Shown piece by piece: positions 62,526 through 64,000 of a DNA stretch of 64,000 nt. The stretch is from Pseudomonas yamanorum. Lineage in GTDB: Bacteria; Pseudomonadota; Gammaproteobacteria; Pseudomonadales; Pseudomonadaceae. The position numbers and the translations under genes are program-made. The stretch covers positions 3,100,001-3,164,000 of the forward strand of contig NZ_LT629793.1 of the NCBI RefSeq assembly GCF_900105735.1, in the 5' to 3' direction. Numbering within the stretch: position 1 is the first letter of the stretch; every line of letters starts with the position of its first letter. Under the pieces are notes generated by a model. That model ran no database searches. It saw only the letters and a program-made list of their open reading frames with translations, and was not told the origin of the DNA.

Positions 62526-62987
62526 ATGACTGACGATCAACAGCATCTGCATCACGCCGTGCAACTGGCCAAGGCCAACGTGGCAGCCGGTGGCCGCCCT
62601 TTTGGTGCCGTGCTGGTGCGCGACGGCAAGGTGCTGGTGGAAGCGGTCAACGAGATCCACTTGAGCCAGGACCCCACCGCCCACGCCGAGATGCTCGCCA
62701 TCCGTGCCGCCAGCCAACAACTCGGCCCGCGCCTCGACGGTTGTGTGATCTACGCCAGCGGCCAGCCCTGCCCGATGTGCCTGAGTGCGATGCACCTGTG
62801 CGGCATATCCCGCGTGGTGTTCGCCGCCAGCAACGAAGTGGCGGCGCCATTTGGCCTGTCGACGGCAGCGATCTACCAGCAAATGGCGTTGCCTTTGGCG
62901 GAGCAAAAATTGCCCGTGCAGCATCTGCCTCAAGCGGCAATGCAAGCCCTCTACGGTGAATGGCAGGCCCTGCATGACGCTGAATAA
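62526..62987 (+). CDS. Zinc nucleobase/nucleoside deaminase
   Basis: A 153-residue protein of the cytidine/deoxycytidylate deaminase superfamily. Zinc motifs: H-A-E (53-55) and P-C-P-M-C (81-85), with Glu55 as proton shuttle. N-terminal G-G-R-P-F-G-A-V-L-V is like guanine deaminase (GuaD) and TadA-type proteins. The C-terminal part ends with A-L-Y-G-E-W. The neighbouring LysR gene and overlapping transporter suggest use of an external nucleobase or nucleoside. The stop overlaps the transporter start by 14 bases. Confidence 0.85.
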   Translation: MTDDQQHLHHAVQLAKANVAAGGRPFGAVLVRDGKVLVEAVNEIHLSQDPTAHAEMLAIRAASQQLGPRLDGCVIYASGQPCPMCLSAMHLCGISRVVFAASNEVAAPFGLSTAAIYQQMALPLAEQKLPVQHLPQAAMQALYGEWQALHDAE

Positions 62988-64000
62988 TTCGTTCGCCGGC
63001 AAACTCGCCGGTTGGGGTTTGCTGGTGGTGCTGGGCCTGAACCTGCGGCCCATCCTCAGCTCCATCAGCCCATTGCTGGGGGAAATCCGCCTGGCCACCG
63101 GCCTGAGTTTCCAGAGCAGCGCCCTGCTCACCAGCCTGCCAGTGATCTGCATGGGGCTGGTAGCGTTGGTGGGTGTGCGCCTGGAGGCGAAGCTGGGAGA
63201 ACGTCGCGGGATTGCCCTGGGCCTGATGATGATTCTGCTGGCGTGCCTCGCGCGCTGGCTGTTTGGCCAGGCGCCGGCGCTGCTGGCTACCGCACTGTTT
63301 GGCGGCGCCGGTGTGGCGCTGATCCAGGCGCTGGTGCCGGCGATGATCAAGCGCCAATTCCATCAGCGCGTGCCGTTGGCGATGGGGGTTTACTCGGCGT
63401 CGCTGATGGGCGGCGGTGGCTTGGCGGCGCTGCTCAGCCCGTTGGTGGCGGGGCATTTCCAGCACTGGCAGGCGGGGCTCGGGATCTGGCTGCTACCGGC
63501 CCTGGGCGCGCTGTTGCTGTGGGCGTGGCTGCCATTGGGTGCGGCGAAAAACCCGCAGGTGACGGCGCCGTTCCAGGGCCTGCGCAACCGTCGGGCGTGG
63601 TTGCTGGCGCTGTATTTCGGCCTGGTGAATTGCGGCTACATGAGCATGGTCGCGTGGTTGCCGGCCTACTATCAGCAGTTGGGTTGGGACGTGCTGCCCA
63701 GTGGTTCGCTGCTGGCGTTCATGACGATCTTCCAGGTGATCGCCGCGCTGTTGATGCCCGCACTGGCGCAACGCGGCATTGATCGTCGGCCGCTGCTGAG
63801 CATCAGCCTGCTGGCCCAGACCGTGGGCTATATCGGCCTGCTGACAGCGCCGCTGGAGTTTCCGCACCTGTGGGTGGCGCTGATCGGCTTCGGCCTGGGG
63901 GCATGTTTTGCCCTGAGCCTGCTGCTGACCCTGGATCACCGCCGCGACCCTCGGGAGGCCGGCCAGCTGGCGGCGTTCGTCCAGGGCGTGGGCTTTTTGA
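62974..64000 (+). CDS. CynX/NimT-family MFS transporter (3' end outside window)
   Basis: The first about 342 codons of a hydrophobic transporter. N-terminal L-N-L-R-P-I-L-S-S-I-S-P-L-L (about 22-35) is characteristic of CynX/YycB-like major-facilitator members, followed by A-L-G-V-R/L-E-A-K-L-G-E-R-R-G-I-A-L-G (MFS loop motif). About ten helices are in the visible part. It overlaps the deaminase gene by 14 bases, so co-expression is certain. A role in import or efflux of the deaminase's substrate or product is inferred. Confidence 0.85.
   Translation, partial: MTLNNSFAGKLAGWGLLVVLGLNLRPILSSISPLLGEIRLATGLSFQSSALLTSLPVICMGLVALVGVRLEAKLGERRGIALGLMMILLACLARWLFGQAPALLATALFGGAGVALIQALVPAMIKRQFHQRVPLAMGVYSASLMGGGGLAALLSPLVAGHFQHWQAGLGIWLLPALGALLLWAWLPLGAAKNPQVTAPFQGLRNRRAWLLALYFGLVNCGYMSMVAWLPAYYQQLGWDVLPSGSLLAFMTIFQVIAALLMPALAQRGIDRRPLLSISLLAQTVGYIGLLTAPLEFPHLWVALIGFGLGACFALSLLLTLDHRRDPREAGQLAAFVQGVGFL

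Overview
The window is a 64 kb chromosomal stretch from a GC-rich gammaproteobacterium, almost certainly a fluorescent Pseudomonas (P. fluorescens group). The protein families (rimA-rimB-rimK, EnvZ/OmpR, tauABCD, SfnB-type oxidoreductases, a TriABC-type efflux operon, tonB-exbB-exbD in that order) and the many GGGAGC-GGCTTGC-type REP elements between genes all point there. No rRNA, tRNA, insertion sequence, prophage, integrase or CRISPR array was seen. The gene content looks like core genome with a strong sulfur-acquisition theme.

Layout: 1-5.8 kb holds a truncated thioesterase, an M15 peptidase, an unusual RecQ-family helicase, a yhfG-fic toxin-antitoxin pair, a DUF1493 protein and an EamA exporter. 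5.8-17.5 kb holds housekeeping and stress genes: pckA, hslO, a PAP2 phosphatase, hslR, the rimABK operon (c-di-GMP-linked ribosome modification), envZ-ompR, tex and a PaaI-type thioesterase. gshA follows at 17.7 kb.

From 19.5 to 43.3 kb the window is dominated by sulfur metabolism: tauABCD (taurine), epsC-type serine acetyltransferase divergent from dcyD with the cystine importer tcyJLN, an unknown two-repeat protein, and an operon of two SfnB-like flavoproteins plus an LLM monooxygenase, followed by metQNI and a methyltransferase. Between these lie an aldo/keto reductase, an OprD porin, a LysR/SDR pair and the choline transporter betT. From 43.4 to 51 kb there is a GH129-like secreted glycosidase and a two-adaptor RND efflux operon. 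From 51 to 59.3 kb come an AAA ATPase, a complete polar amino-acid/cystine-type ABC importer, a second (orphan) metQ, a degenerate sigma54-activator-like AAA+ protein, an RBBP9-type hydrolase and a roughly 1 kb non-coding block made of a 310-bp imperfect inverted repeat. The right end carries tonB-exbB-exbD, a LysR regulator, a nucleobase/nucleoside deaminase and a truncated CynX/NimT-family transporter.

Functional reading: glutathione, cysteine, taurine, sulfone/sulfonate and methionine-type transport genes are close together, and several of their upstream regions share a TATTCC-type half-site or dyad, suggesting one sulfur-starvation regulator. The most unusual items are the AAA+ protein lacking both GAFTGA and HTH, the intrinsic terminator inside the tonB leader, the 20-codon leader ORF coupled to the first sfnB gene, the RecQ with displaced zinc site, and the long G-tract-flanked inverted repeat. 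All functions are read from sequence motifs by eye; no database search was run.
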